From Spirochaetales bacterium (GTDB lineage Bacteria; Spirochaetota; Spirochaetia; SZUA-6; JAFGRV01): a DNA stretch of 39,130 nt. The notes below the pieces were generated by a model that did no database searches, was not told where the DNA came from, and worked only from the letters and a program-made list of their open reading frames with translations. The position numbers were made by a program, and so were the translations under genes. Within the stretch, counting starts at the first letter, position 1, and the number at the start of each line of letters is the position of its first letter. Below are positions 31,204 through 39,130 of this stretch, piece by piece. The stretch covers positions 1 through 39,130 of the forward strand of contig JAFGQK010000280.1 in assembly GCA_016935735.1 (NCBI GenBank). The letters run 5' to 3'.

Positions 31204-33366
31204 GTGATTATATATATGGTAAATATACATGGATTATTAAGAAGCAGGAAAATAGAAATGGGACGGGATGCGGATACCGGGGGACAAACACGATATGTCA
31301 TAGATCTCGTAAACGCTTTATCAACGTCCAACGAAGTATCCCGTATTGATATCTTTACACGTCTTATCAAGGATAAATGCGTTTCAGAAGATTATTCAAA
31401 ACAGATTGAGTATGTTACCGATAAATGCCGTATCGTACGTCTTTCCTGCGGGGGGGGTAAATATTTAAAAAAAGAACATCTCTGGCCTTATCTGGACGAG
31501 TTTGTCGACAGGATAATCGCTTTTATCCGGGCAGAAGGGAAAATACCGGATATTATCCATGGTCATTATGCAGACGGGGGATATGTTGCAGGAGAAATCG
31601 CTTCCAATTTCGGTATCCCGTTTATTTTTACTGCACATTCCCTGGGATATAATAAACTTGCCTTTTTAAAAAGTAATGGCTGGAGCCGGGAGCAGGCAGA
31701 CAAGGAATACCATATCAATTACCGGATTGAAAAGGAAGAAACAATACTGGCCCAGACCGACCTGGTGATTACAAGCACGGAATATGAAAGAGATGAACTT
31801 TACGGATTTTATAAAAATCATAAAAATCCTGAATACAACGTTATCCCACCCGGTCTGGAACTCAGCCGTTTTTTCCCATATTATGATTATGAAATGTCCG
31901 GCCAGGTGATCCCGGAAAGAAACAAACAGGTCCGGATGAGAATGATGAATGAATTGCAGAGATTCCATATTGAGCCGGAAAAGCCATTAATCCTCGCCCT
32001 CTGCCGACCGGATGCAAGGAAAAATATCGACCTTTTAATCGATATTTATGGAAAGGATAAAGAACTACAGGCACTAGCCAATCTTGCTATCTTTGCAGGA
32101 ATCAGGGACAATATTGCAGAAATGGAAAACGGTGAAAAGCAGGTATTGACAGATATGCTTTTATCCATGGATCTCTATGATCTGTATGGGAAAATGGCGA
32201 TCCCGAAAAATCATGATTCGGAAAGAGATGTTCCTGAACTATACAGGATTGCCGCATCCAGGCATGGTGTCTTTGTAAGCGCTTCTTACCTGGAAACCTT
32301 TGGGCTTACCCTTATTGAAGCTTCTGCCGCGGGGTTGCCTTTTGTTGCATCAAACAAAGGAGGCCCGAAAGACATTACGAACATCTGCCAGAGTGGGCTA
32401 TTGGTGAATGTGGAAGATAATAAGGAATTTATCAAGACTATCAAGAAGATTGTGACAGACCAGGAAGTATGGCAGAGATTATCAGATAATGGCGTAAACA
32501 GGACAAGAAAGCATTATCAATGGTCAACACACTGCGACCAGTATCTGAATGCTTTACATAAAATACTGAAAAACAGGGAAAAACCTCTTTATACACCGGA
32601 TACAAAAACAGAATCAATCGGCAGGCGTTTAAGCATGACAAAGTACCTTGTAATTTCCGATATTGACGATACACTCCTGGGTGACAGGGCGGCGTTGAAT
32701 GAATTCAGGACCCTGTTACAGGATCATTCAAAAGATATTACCTTTGGTGTTGCAACAGGAAGGCACATTGATTCTGCAATACAGATTCTGGAAGAATATG
32801 ATATAAACTGGGATATTATTATATCCTCGGTCGGGACAGAGATATATTACACAAAACAGAAGAAGTTTGATAAAGGCTGGTATAATCATTTAAAGTTAAA
32901 ATGGAAACCGGAAAAGATAAGAGAGATTCTCAAGCCACTCCCGATTTTATCTTTACAAACAGAACCGTATACACAGCGGGATTACAAAATCAGTTACAAT
33001 AAAGATGAACGAATCCCTGCAAAAGATGCGATACCGATTATTCATAATGTCCTGAGCCGGGCACATCTGGCTTATAATCTTATCTTTTCCCACGGATCGT
33101 ATATTGATATCCTTCCGTACCGGGCATCAAAAGGCAAAGCCATTCGCTATTTATCCACAAAATGGAAAATACCACTCGTTAATATATTTACTGCCGGGAA
33201 TTCGGGAAACGACAAAGATATGTTAACCGGAAATATAGGCGGAATTATCGTTGGCAATCATGAAATGGAACTGGAATCGTTAAAAAATTCCAGCCACATC
33301 TATTTTGCCAGGGAACACTATTCGGCTGGTATTATCGAAGGGTTAAAGCATTACGGGGTATTATAA
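31204..33366 (+). CDS. sucrose-phosphate synthase fused to sucrose-phosphate phosphatase
   Basis: 720 residues. The start is GTG, with GGGAGG seven bases upstream. Residues 1-~465 are a GT4 domain (IHGLLRSRKIEMGRDADTGGQ, HGHYADGGYVAGEIA, TAHSLGYNK, IPPGLELSRF, ETFGLTLIEASAAGLPFVASNKGG) that makes sucrose-6-phosphate from UDP- or ADP-glucose and fructose-6-phosphate. Residues ~480-720 are a HAD phosphatase: DxDxT at Asp486/Asp488/Thr490, ATGRHIDSA, and the late metal loop AGNSGNDKDML. In that loop Asn666 replaces the usual first Asp of GDSGND. The fusion would take sucrose synthesis to completion in one protein. Sucrose is a common osmolyte, but that role is inference. It appears to be monocistronic. 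Confidence 0.9.
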   Translation: MIIYMVNIHGLLRSRKIEMGRDADTGGQTRYVIDLVNALSTSNEVSRIDIFTRLIKDKCVSEDYSKQIEYVTDKCRIVRLSCGGGKYLKKEHLWPYLDEFVDRIIAFIRAEGKIPDIIHGHYADGGYVAGEIASNFGIPFIFTAHSLGYNKLAFLKSNGWSREQADKEYHINYRIEKEETILAQTDLVITSTEYERDELYGFYKNHKNPEYNVIPPGLELSRFFPYYDYEMSGQVIPERNKQVRMRMMNELQRFHIEPEKPLILALCRPDARKNIDLLIDIYGKDKELQALANLAIFAGIRDNIAEMENGEKQVLTDMLLSMDLYDLYGKMAIPKNHDSERDVPELYRIAASRHGVFVSASYLETFGLTLIEASAAGLPFVASNKGGPKDITNICQSGLLVNVEDNKEFIKTIKKIVTDQEVWQRLSDNGVNRTRKHYQWSTHCDQYLNALHKILKNREKPLYTPDTKTESIGRRLSMTKYLVISDIDDTLLGDRAALNEFRTLLQDHSKDITFGVATGRHIDSAIQILEEYDINWDIIISSVGTEIYYTKQKKFDKGWYNHLKLKWKPEKIREILKPLPILSLQTEPYTQRDYKISYNKDERIPAKDAIPIIHNVLSRAHLAYNLIFSHGSYIDILPYRASKGKAIRYLSTKWKIPLVNIFTAGNSGNDKDMLTGNIGGIIVGNHEMELESLKNSSHIYFAREHYSAGIIEGLKHYGVL

Positions 33367-33460
33367 TACGGCCCCGGGGAAAAAATTCAGGGTAATGGTA
33401 ATAATGAGAAATGGAAAACGAAAATACTCAATAAAACTCAAAATATTCTGGTAAAAGAAA

Positions 33461-33730
33461 TCAAGACTCTTTTTGAACGACAGCAGAAAAACTGGGACAG
33501 GTTAAAGAAGTTTTATTAGCTCCGGATGATGTTTCTTCCATTACCTCTTTTCTGTTTTGATCCAGGCAAAATTGTTTAAATGACAGGAGAATATCATTAC
33601 TTAAAAGGATCTTCTTTTTTTCCAGCCAGAGATTATAAAGAAACATCTTAAAAAAATGGGCTTCCGATGGTATGACTGCCGATGAAAAGATTTCCGGCAA
33701 TTCTTTCAGGTTATAAGAATTTTTAAGCAT
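33461..33730 (-). CDS. small hypothetical protein with sucrose-synthase-N-terminus-like motif
   Basis: 89 residues, uncertain. No ribosome binding site precedes the ATG. The segment FFKMFLYNLWLEKKKILLSNDILLSFKQFC resembles the short N-terminal module of bacterial sucrose synthases (L-L-R-N-(D/E)-I-L-x2-F-x2-(Y/F)-C). The last 25 residues are low in family-like features and may be out of frame. It could be a separate small protein, a truncated sucrose synthase, or chance. Its position directly after the sucrose-phosphate synthase gene is suggestive. The resemblance is from memory of the family and covers only ~30 residues. Confidence 0.35.
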   Translation of the reverse strand: MLKNSYNLKELPEIFSSAVIPSEAHFFKMFLYNLWLEKKKILLSNDILLSFKQFCLDQNRKEVMEETSSGANKTSLTCPSFSAVVQKES

Positions 33731-33757
33731 ACTGTGTTTATATTAAATGATAATCCT

Positions 33758-33773
33758 TCCCTTTTTCAAGGGA
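33758..33773. other. short perfect hairpin
   Basis: TCCCTT-TTTC-AAGGGA is a six-pair perfect stem between two small minus-strand genes. On the minus strand the loop is GAAA, a stable tetraloop. No T-run follows on either strand, so it is not called a terminator. Confidence 0.3.
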
Positions 33774-33793
33774 TATGTGACTTATTCGGATTT

Positions 33794-34087
33794 TTATGAG
33801 ACAAGCCGGTTATTTATATCGGTAACCATTTCCTCATATTCACTGTGCTGGGGATATGAATAAAGCAGTTTATATCCATGCTTTAATTTGTTTTTAAAAA
33901 GCTCATGTATCTTTTCATGCATTTCATCTTCCGAATCAAAGGAAAAAGACTTTTCCCTTCCCATACCCTGGTTTTTCCCCCAGATCGCAGTGAAGGTATA
34001 TGGAGAAAAGAGATGACCCTGGTAATTATGGATATAATAGTAGTCCATCTCGTTTAATTTGTTCATTTTGTAAAGTGCAATTAACAT
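33794..34087 (-). CDS. small WGR-domain-like protein
   Basis: 97 residues. The core YYYIHNYQGHLFSPYTFTAIWGKNQGMGREKSFSFDSEDEMHEKIHELFKNKLKHGYKLLY follows the WGR fold plan: an N-terminal strand with paired aromatics, a Trp-Gly turn (here W-G-K rather than W-G-R), a Phe-x-Ser/Asp segment leading to a helix with conserved Phe and Lys, then K-x-x-x-GY. WGR domains bind nucleic acid ends in PARPs and occur alone in bacteria. The start lacks a clear ribosome binding site, and an internal Met near residue 14 is an alternative. It is flanked by decayed genes. Confidence 0.5.
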   Translation of the reverse strand: MLIALYKMNKLNEMDYYYIHNYQGHLFSPYTFTAIWGKNQGMGREKSFSFDSEDEMHEKIHELFKNKLKHGYKLLYSYPQHSEYEEMVTDINNRLVS

Positions 34088-34235
34088 ATATTAATAGTAT
34101 CGGCATGAATTAAAAGTTGGTAAATGGAAAAAAAACTTCTGTTCTTTGCATCTTGATACAACAAGCATAAGTACTTTTGTTGCTTTTTGTTTCATGAAGT
34201 GTGGCGTTAAATATAATGCCCGTGGATGTCTTTAT

Positions 34236-34804
34236 CTAACGATCAAGCCTCTGCTTTTTCCAATCTGTTACCGCTCTTTTATTGGTATCAAAGTTTATAC
34301 CAATCAGAATAATCCTTTTCTCATCTTCTTTATATCTGTCAGCATACCTTTTTTCCACCATTTGACGGATAGCTTTATTGGCATCCTGGTTACATTTTAA
34401 TTCAATAATGTAGATTTTATCATCAAAAAAGACTGCCATATCTTCCGGCCCTGGCTGGTGAGAACCTCGGTTAACACCTCTACCCCGGAAGCACTCAACA
34501 TCAGGTAAAAAATCGTGTGGAAATACGCTTCCTGTTGTCCGGTTATTTGGTGATAAGTAATAGATGCCAGGAATAATCACTATGTTGATAAATCCATAAT
34601 CCTTCAAAAAGTTCTCTTTTCCCCTCAAAAAGACAGGCAATAGTGGAGTGTTTTACCGAATCTCCGGGGCCGGGAAAGGAAGTATAATCCTTTTGGCGGT
34701 TTTACCAGGTTGTAAATAAGTCTGGTTTTATCAACATAAAGAAGATTCTCTGCTTTAAATTCCTCAAAACTCTGGACTCCCAGGGGCAGAATTTTCCTTT
34801 TCAT
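34236..34804 (-). pseudogene. decayed AAA-ATPase-like / PD-(D/E)XK nuclease gene
   Basis: The start ATG at 34804 has AGAGGT six bases upstream. The first ~53 codons read KILPLGVQSFEEF, LLYVDKTRLIYNLV, GLYFLSRPRRFGKTL, the opening of the AAA-ATPase-like family that carries a C-terminal PD-(D/E)XK nuclease. A frameshift near 34650 moves the reading to TIACLFEGKRELFEGLWIY, then most of the ATPase core (roughly 300 codons) is missing. The next frame gives ITGQQEAYFHTIFYL and EVLTEVLTSQGR, and a further shift near 34445 gives DMAVFFDDKIYIIELKCN and KKRIILIGINF-type nuclease sequence (ends TDWKKQRLDR) to the stop at 34236. Three frames and a large deletion show a dead gene. Intact relatives often occur as multicopy, laterally moving families. 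Confidence 0.8.
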
Positions 34805-34879
34805 GATATACCTCTTGTCATCATTCTTTCTGCAGTATGGTGAATTTTAGAAAGAGTGTCAAAAACTATCCGGAGAATA

Positions 34880-37321
34880 TCACTCAAAATACCAGTATTC
34901 GACATTCCACCATATATTGTCTTCCACTGCCCTTGGGTCCCATCCTTTGAGTTTCTCATTAAAAACGCTTCGATACACACCAAAGGAAAGGGGAATAACA
35001 GGAAGGCTTTTGCTGAAGAGTTCCTGAAGCTGCCAGGATAATGCATATTTCCGTTCAATAAACATGGTATTGTTAAAATAATTCTCCAGGGCAAGCACCT
35101 CCGGGGTAAAGATTTCCGTCGGTTTTCTTTCATCTTCAAGGTAAGGGATATTCCAGAACCTGACCGGGAAAGAAAAGTCGCTCGAACGGTTTATATAGAC
35201 AATACCCCCATGATCCCCGGAAGAATAGAGATAGGATGTAGCTGTTTCCGAGATTTCAAGGTTCACTTTCAGTCCGGCCTTTTGCAGATCTGCCAGGATC
35301 GCTTCGACAACAACATACTCCGGTGAATTCCGGAGAGCTTTTGAAATGATGAGTTTTACAGGATCTTTGAGTTTTAACGATGCAAGAAGATTCTTTGCTT
35401 TTGCCGGGTTATAATCGTATTTTTCGATTCCGGGATTATAATCAGGGGCATTTTCCTGCCGGTAGCTGTGGGCGATTTCTCCTTTATCATCAAAGAGGAG
35501 TCTTCGTACTTTATCCCTGTCAATTGCATGAATAAGCGCTTTTCTGAAATCCTGTTGATTGTAAGGAAATATATGCACATCCGGCTGGAGAAGATAGAGG
35601 TTATTCACCGGATCTTCCCGTGTGGCCAGTCCTGCTTTTCCAGCCACCTGGTTGTATGATGAGACACCGAGATTGCTGCAGAGATCGGTTTCCCCGGCTA
35701 TAGCGGCATCGGGGAGGGGTTTTTTTATCTGAATAATCGTAATTCTCTCTATAGCCGGTTTTTTCCCTGTAAAATAAGGATTGAAAACAAAAGAAGCCCT
35801 GTCCCCGGAAACAAAGGATTCCAGGATATAAGGCCCGTCCATAGGGGGAGGGTCAGTTTTTATTTTATCATATACCCCATCGATCCCTTCCTTTTCATAT
35901 ACTTCCTTAAAATGATGCTTCGGATAAATGACAAATCCATCCACCACACTACCTGTCCGCTTTGCATATTCGATTTCAATTGTTTGCATGTCAATCTTCC
36001 ATACATCTCTTACCCCTGTCTTTCCTGTTATTTCCAGACTGAAAAGGAGGTCATCTGTTGTAACGGATTTCCCGTCACCCCATTTCATTCCCGGCTTAAG
36101 TTTCCAGGTGACAACAACTCCCCCATCCGGGAGAAACCGGATAAATTCATTGGTAAAAGAGGGGACTTCCTCTACAAGATGAGGTTCTTTTCTTCCTCCT
36201 TTTACTTCATAGAATAATCCCCTGTAGATAAGACCCTGTTTGATATTACTTACATTCAAAGTTTTTAAAGAAGCAACACTCATGACGAGTTCTTTTTTAC
36301 TTGAAACAGGTTGTTCTGCATATGTTTTTTGAGAAACAGGTTTTATTGGAATATAACCGGGAATTATGACATCGAGAAAAAAGATAAGGCTTATAAAGAA
36401 AATGAGAGCCCCACCAAGAATTCTCCATGAATACTTATCGATCTTTGCAGAAAGAGCCGGGTTCTTTTTATCGACATTGAAAGTAACAATGGTTTCTATG
36501 ATGTTAATAAAAACAATACAATACGCTATGATAAAAAATTTATCTGCCGTTACCAGGTAAGGCACATCGGGGATGCTGTCGGAAAGTGAAAATTGAAAAG
36601 CCACACAGGTGAGTAATGTTGTTACACCGACCCCGATATTCGCTTCCAGTTGATCCGGCGAAATAAAAAAAACTGCCATGGAAATAAGAATAATAAAGAT
36701 AAGAGGTAAAAGGAATTTGATAATATAAGGAGCCATTGGCCGTTTTAAGAGAACGGAAAAACTGACAGATCGTACATCAAAGGGTTTCCCCTCTTTTGCT
36801 ATGGAACCGAAATCCGAGGCATATGTTCTGGTGGTTGTTGTTGCCTTAAAATAGGGGGCATACACCCAGCCGGTTATGGAAAAAGATTTCGACATCCCGC
36901 TTCCTGCCAGATCAGGCCGGGGATTCCCATAACTCCCTTCCAGACCAATCTCCAGGGTAAGAGTCTGGGTATCAAAAGGGAAATTCTGTAACGGAAAGGT
37001 TCCCCGGAATGTTCCCTGGATATGCCACCGGATACTGTGCCAGTTTCCTTCATCCTCCCGGTCGATTATTTCCATGGTATCCAGTTCACCATTTGAAAAA
37101 AGAATAGGGGGGATATCATCTTTACCAAACCATTTACACCAGAGGTTGAAATCTGCCTGAAACCGGCCGTCTGTAAGGTCAAACCCGGAAATATCCGTAA
37201 GGTATATTCCTATATATATATTTTTGGTTTCCGGATTATCCTGGGCACTGGCATCCAGGAAACACACCGTAGAAAGCATCAGGCATAAACTCACAACAAG
37301 GGTTAATGTACCTTTTATCAT
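34880..37321 (-). CDS. pentameric ligand-gated ion channel fused to an ABC-type peptide-binding domain
   Basis: 813 residues from ATG 37321, chosen because GGAGGA lies six bases upstream and a signal peptide (1-26) follows. A longer open frame overlaps pyrBI and is rejected. Residues ~32-195 match the Cys-loop-type ligand-binding beta sandwich (IYIGIYLTDISGFDLTDGRF, FPLQNFPFDTQTLTLEI); prokaryotic members lack the cysteine pair, as here. Four helices follow at ~196-220, 228-250, 255-282 and 300-322. LEANIGVGVTTLL marks the pore helix, with Glu226 at the inner mouth as in cation-selective GLIC/ELIC types. Residues ~343-813 are a complete family-5 solute-binding domain (VTWKLKPGMKWGDGKSVTTDD, FRKALIHAIDRDKV). 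The C-terminus after the fourth helix is extracytoplasmic, so the topology is coherent. The gene is 55 bases after pyrBI. Confidence 0.88.
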   Translation of the reverse strand: MIKGTLTLVVSLCLMLSTVCFLDASAQDNPETKNIYIGIYLTDISGFDLTDGRFQADFNLWCKWFGKDDIPPILFSNGELDTMEIIDREDEGNWHSIRWHIQGTFRGTFPLQNFPFDTQTLTLEIGLEGSYGNPRPDLAGSGMSKSFSITGWVYAPYFKATTTTRTYASDFGSIAKEGKPFDVRSVSFSVLLKRPMAPYIIKFLLPLIFIILISMAVFFISPDQLEANIGVGVTTLLTCVAFQFSLSDSIPDVPYLVTADKFFIIAYCIVFINIIETIVTFNVDKKNPALSAKIDKYSWRILGGALIFFISLIFFLDVIIPGYIPIKPVSQKTYAEQPVSSKKELVMSVASLKTLNVSNIKQGLIYRGLFYEVKGGRKEPHLVEEVPSFTNEFIRFLPDGGVVVTWKLKPGMKWGDGKSVTTDDLLFSLEITGKTGVRDVWKIDMQTIEIEYAKRTGSVVDGFVIYPKHHFKEVYEKEGIDGVYDKIKTDPPPMDGPYILESFVSGDRASFVFNPYFTGKKPAIERITIIQIKKPLPDAAIAGETDLCSNLGVSSYNQVAGKAGLATREDPVNNLYLLQPDVHIFPYNQQDFRKALIHAIDRDKVRRLLFDDKGEIAHSYRQENAPDYNPGIEKYDYNPAKAKNLLASLKLKDPVKLIISKALRNSPEYVVVEAILADLQKAGLKVNLEISETATSYLYSSGDHGGIVYINRSSDFSFPVRFWNIPYLEDERKPTEIFTPEVLALENYFNNTMFIERKYALSWQLQELFSKSLPVIPLSFGVYRSVFNEKLKGWDPRAVEDNIWWNVEYWYFE

Positions 37322-37376
37322 AATGATTCCTCCACAATCCAAAATATCAATTCCAATTTTATAAAAAAGACTTTTC

Positions 37377-38969
37377 TTATATTGTCCAGATATCCTTGAA
37401 TCGATGGGGTTTTTCGCAATATTTACAGATAAAAGTATTCTCTCCGGAACGGAAGAATTCTGTCTGGGTGTTTTCATTATGTACCGGGTTTGAAATACAA
37501 TCCTGGTTTGTACAGCCGATCTCATCAAAATTATATACCCGGTGAGGTGTATTAAGCCGCAGCTTTCTGACAACCCTGTGTTTTTCTATGAAATTCAGTG
37601 TGCACCCCGGTGCAATTGCAGCAAGTTTTTTAATCTTTCTTTCTTCAAAATCCCGGCTATCAATAGATGGAAGGGAAATAATCCCTTTCATTAAATCCGT
37701 TTTGCGGGATTGAAATACGGCATGAGAACTCGTTGTGTTTAAATCCAGGATTCTTCTTATTTTATAAATATGGTCCCATATGGTTTCCGCATCATCACCT
37801 TTGCCGATATGATCTATCACTATTCCTTCGCTGATCGGTTTTATTCCTACTTTATAATCCATTTTGGGCTTGTTCACCGGCTCAACTTCCACAATGAAAT
37901 CATCCGGGTATTCAGGGACAACAGGATGTTTGCCGGTAAAATCTTTGCCGAGTTTTCCACCGAGCATACCGATTTCTATGATCCTTGTAAAGTATCCGTT
38001 TAAAGCCTGTTCTTCCCATCCGTTAAGCGGCGTACTGTCCAGAAATACAGGGAGTGTCGGATATTCCCTGTGCCGCGGCAATGGATGGTAGAAGCGGGTA
38101 CCTTCCGGTAAAAGGGGTAAAAACTTTTCATGAAATGTAACCGCCGCCCTGAGTCTGCCGCTTTTTTCACGGACATCTTCGCCCATTCTTTCAAGTTGAA
38201 GCCGTGTAAAGTACCATATATCCGCAATACGGCCGGATTTCAAATATTCTTCTATGGAATGAAATAACTTTACAGAAAAACCCGCAGATTTCATTTTTTC
38301 GATATAGTGATCGGGCATAGCGAGCTCTTCCGGGGAAATAAGATCCACCTGCACTTCTTTAAAAAATTTAAGACCATCAGCTTTTGTATGGACCGTCCTG
38401 CCGTGATAGAGATCGCCGACCAGGGCAATATGTATAGAACTCCTGTCCCATTTTTTAGTTTCATAGAAGGTATATTCATCAAGGAACTCCTGGGTCGGAT
38501 GTTCATGTTTGCCGTCACCCCCATTAATAAAAGCAGGTTTGGGCAGATGGTTTCTTTCTGCATATTCAGAGAGTGCCTTTTCAAGCCATCTGCAAACACC
38601 TTCAAGCTTTGTTCTTACGATAAACAGTGAATATTCATTATAACCACAAAGCATTTTAAACGTATCAGCATAACTTTCCATTTTTTTAAATGAGGAATGC
38701 TGGGCATCCATAATACTGAGTCTGGTATTATGAAACAGTGCCGCACTTTTAAATGATTCCCTGGTCCGGGTGGAATCTTCGAGAAAGACTATATAGGTAC
38801 TGACCCGGGAATCATTAATCTGAAAATGCGACAAAGACTTCCTGTTTCTGATTGCGGATTTTATTTCTTTTGTTTTTTCATATAAATAGATCTGCTCATC
38901 AATTGAAAGATCATTAACAACAGCAATTGTCCTTCCCATAAATAAACCAGATTTTTCAGGGATATCCAT
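37377..38969 (-). CDS. pyrB: aspartate carbamoyltransferase, catalytic and regulatory chains fused (PyrBI)
   Basis: 530 residues. Residues ~10-350 form the catalytic chain: carbamoyl-phosphate loop EDSTRTRESF (Ser66-Thr-Arg-Thr-Arg70), GGDGKHEHPTQEFLDEYT (His157-Pro-Thr-Gln160) and FYHPLPRH near residue 294. From ~365 the regulatory chain follows: KVGIKPISEGIVIDHI and the zinc site Cys486-x4-Cys491...Cys515-x2-Cys518. It makes N-carbamoyl-aspartate, the committed step of pyrimidine synthesis, with probable nucleotide feedback through the regulatory half. The single-chain form is known from Thermotoga and treponemes. AAAGGAG is seven bases before the ATG. It may be cotranscribed with the channel fusion downstream. 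Confidence 0.93.
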   Translation of the reverse strand: MDIPEKSGLFMGRTIAVVNDLSIDEQIYLYEKTKEIKSAIRNRKSLSHFQINDSRVSTYIVFLEDSTRTRESFKSAALFHNTRLSIMDAQHSSFKKMESYADTFKMLCGYNEYSLFIVRTKLEGVCRWLEKALSEYAERNHLPKPAFINGGDGKHEHPTQEFLDEYTFYETKKWDRSSIHIALVGDLYHGRTVHTKADGLKFFKEVQVDLISPEELAMPDHYIEKMKSAGFSVKLFHSIEEYLKSGRIADIWYFTRLQLERMGEDVREKSGRLRAAVTFHEKFLPLLPEGTRFYHPLPRHREYPTLPVFLDSTPLNGWEEQALNGYFTRIIEIGMLGGKLGKDFTGKHPVVPEYPDDFIVEVEPVNKPKMDYKVGIKPISEGIVIDHIGKGDDAETIWDHIYKIRRILDLNTTSSHAVFQSRKTDLMKGIISLPSIDSRDFEERKIKKLAAIAPGCTLNFIEKHRVVRKLRLNTPHRVYNFDEIGCTNQDCISNPVHNENTQTEFFRSGENTFICKYCEKPHRFKDIWTI

Positions 38970-38999
38970 TCTGCTGCTCCTTTGCGGGTATTTAGAATA

Positions 39000-39028
39000 A
39001 ATAAATCATAATTCCTTTTTTTTGTCAA
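39000..39028 (-). promoter_or_regulatory. candidate promoter of pyrBI
   Basis: On the minus strand a perfect TTGACA (39023-39028) is followed 17 bases later by TTTATT (39000-39005), with TATTTA two bases further as an alternative -10. This gives a short leader of about 25 nt, too short for a classical pyrimidine attenuator. Confidence 0.5.
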
Positions 39029-39130
39029 TTCCCTGTATTTATTTGCAGCAATTCTCAATGTGGCCTTATTATAATATTACCTTCACAGAGTATATAGAAA
39101 GAACAAGCCTATCTTTACAAGCAAGCTACA

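Noticed and set aside
37322..37573. 84-residue N-terminal extension of the channel fusion
   Set aside because: It overlaps the end of pyrBI, has no ribosome binding site, and would bury the signal peptide; ATG 37321 has GGAGGA and a clean signal sequence.
1..39130. CRISPR array, tRNA, rRNA, transposase or prophage genes
   Set aside because: None seen: no spaced direct-repeat series, no cloverleaf I could trace, no DDE or integrase motifs in any supported frame.

Overview
The window reads as a chromosomal segment of a free-living, probably anaerobic bacterium with a double-membrane envelope and moderately AT-rich DNA. Spirochaetota is my best guess. The support is a fused PyrB-PyrI aspartate carbamoyltransferase (a form I associate with Treponema and Thermotoga), a pair of TPR genes that look spirochaetal, lipoproteins with relaxed lipoboxes, outer-membrane barrel-like proteins, and class III cyclase and HD-GYP signalling proteins. 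I saw no rRNA, tRNA, CRISPR array, transposase or phage gene. Taxonomy is inference.

Layout. 1-1484: structured leader with a small DUF2934 gene, convergent with a four-helix membrane protein. 1730-5395: glycogen-type operon (GlgC-like protein, actinobacterial-type GlgA/GlgM, GT4 lipid glycosyltransferase). 5945-9018: sugar ABC importer without its ATPase, with a strong hairpin between the binding protein and the permeases. 9036-14918: compact four-gene minus-strand operon encoding a membrane STAND-like ATPase with periplasmic PEGA repeats, a TPR/barrel outer-membrane protein, a soluble ATPase, and an adenylate cyclase fused to the same ATPase type. 15205-19375: HTH-less LacI-type sensor fused to HD-GYP, a 72-aa protein, a GNAT acetyltransferase and a barrel-like protein. 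This block holds two families of palindromic repeats. 19912-23158: hisB, two TPR genes, rlmN. 23178-27796: minus-strand nucleotide-sugar and surface-glycan cluster. 28004-30931: peptide-type ABC binding protein and one permease. 31204-33366: sucrose-phosphate synthase fused to sucrose phosphatase. 33461-34804: small genes and a decayed ATPase/nuclease pseudogene. 34880-37321: a pentameric ligand-gated ion channel fused to a complete ABC-type peptide-binding domain. 37377-38969: pyrBI.

The two most unusual things are the channel/binding-protein fusion at 34880-37321 and the STAND/PEGA/barrel/cyclase operon at 9036-14918. The first suggests an ion channel gated by a solute captured by an importer-like receptor. 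The second looks like an envelope-spanning device that could convert a periplasmic or outer-membrane state into cAMP. Both functions are inferences from domain architecture.

Carbon storage and osmolyte themes recur: ADP-glucose and glycogen-type synthesis, sucrose synthesis, and sugar and peptide uptake, alongside two second-messenger systems (cAMP and c-di-GMP).
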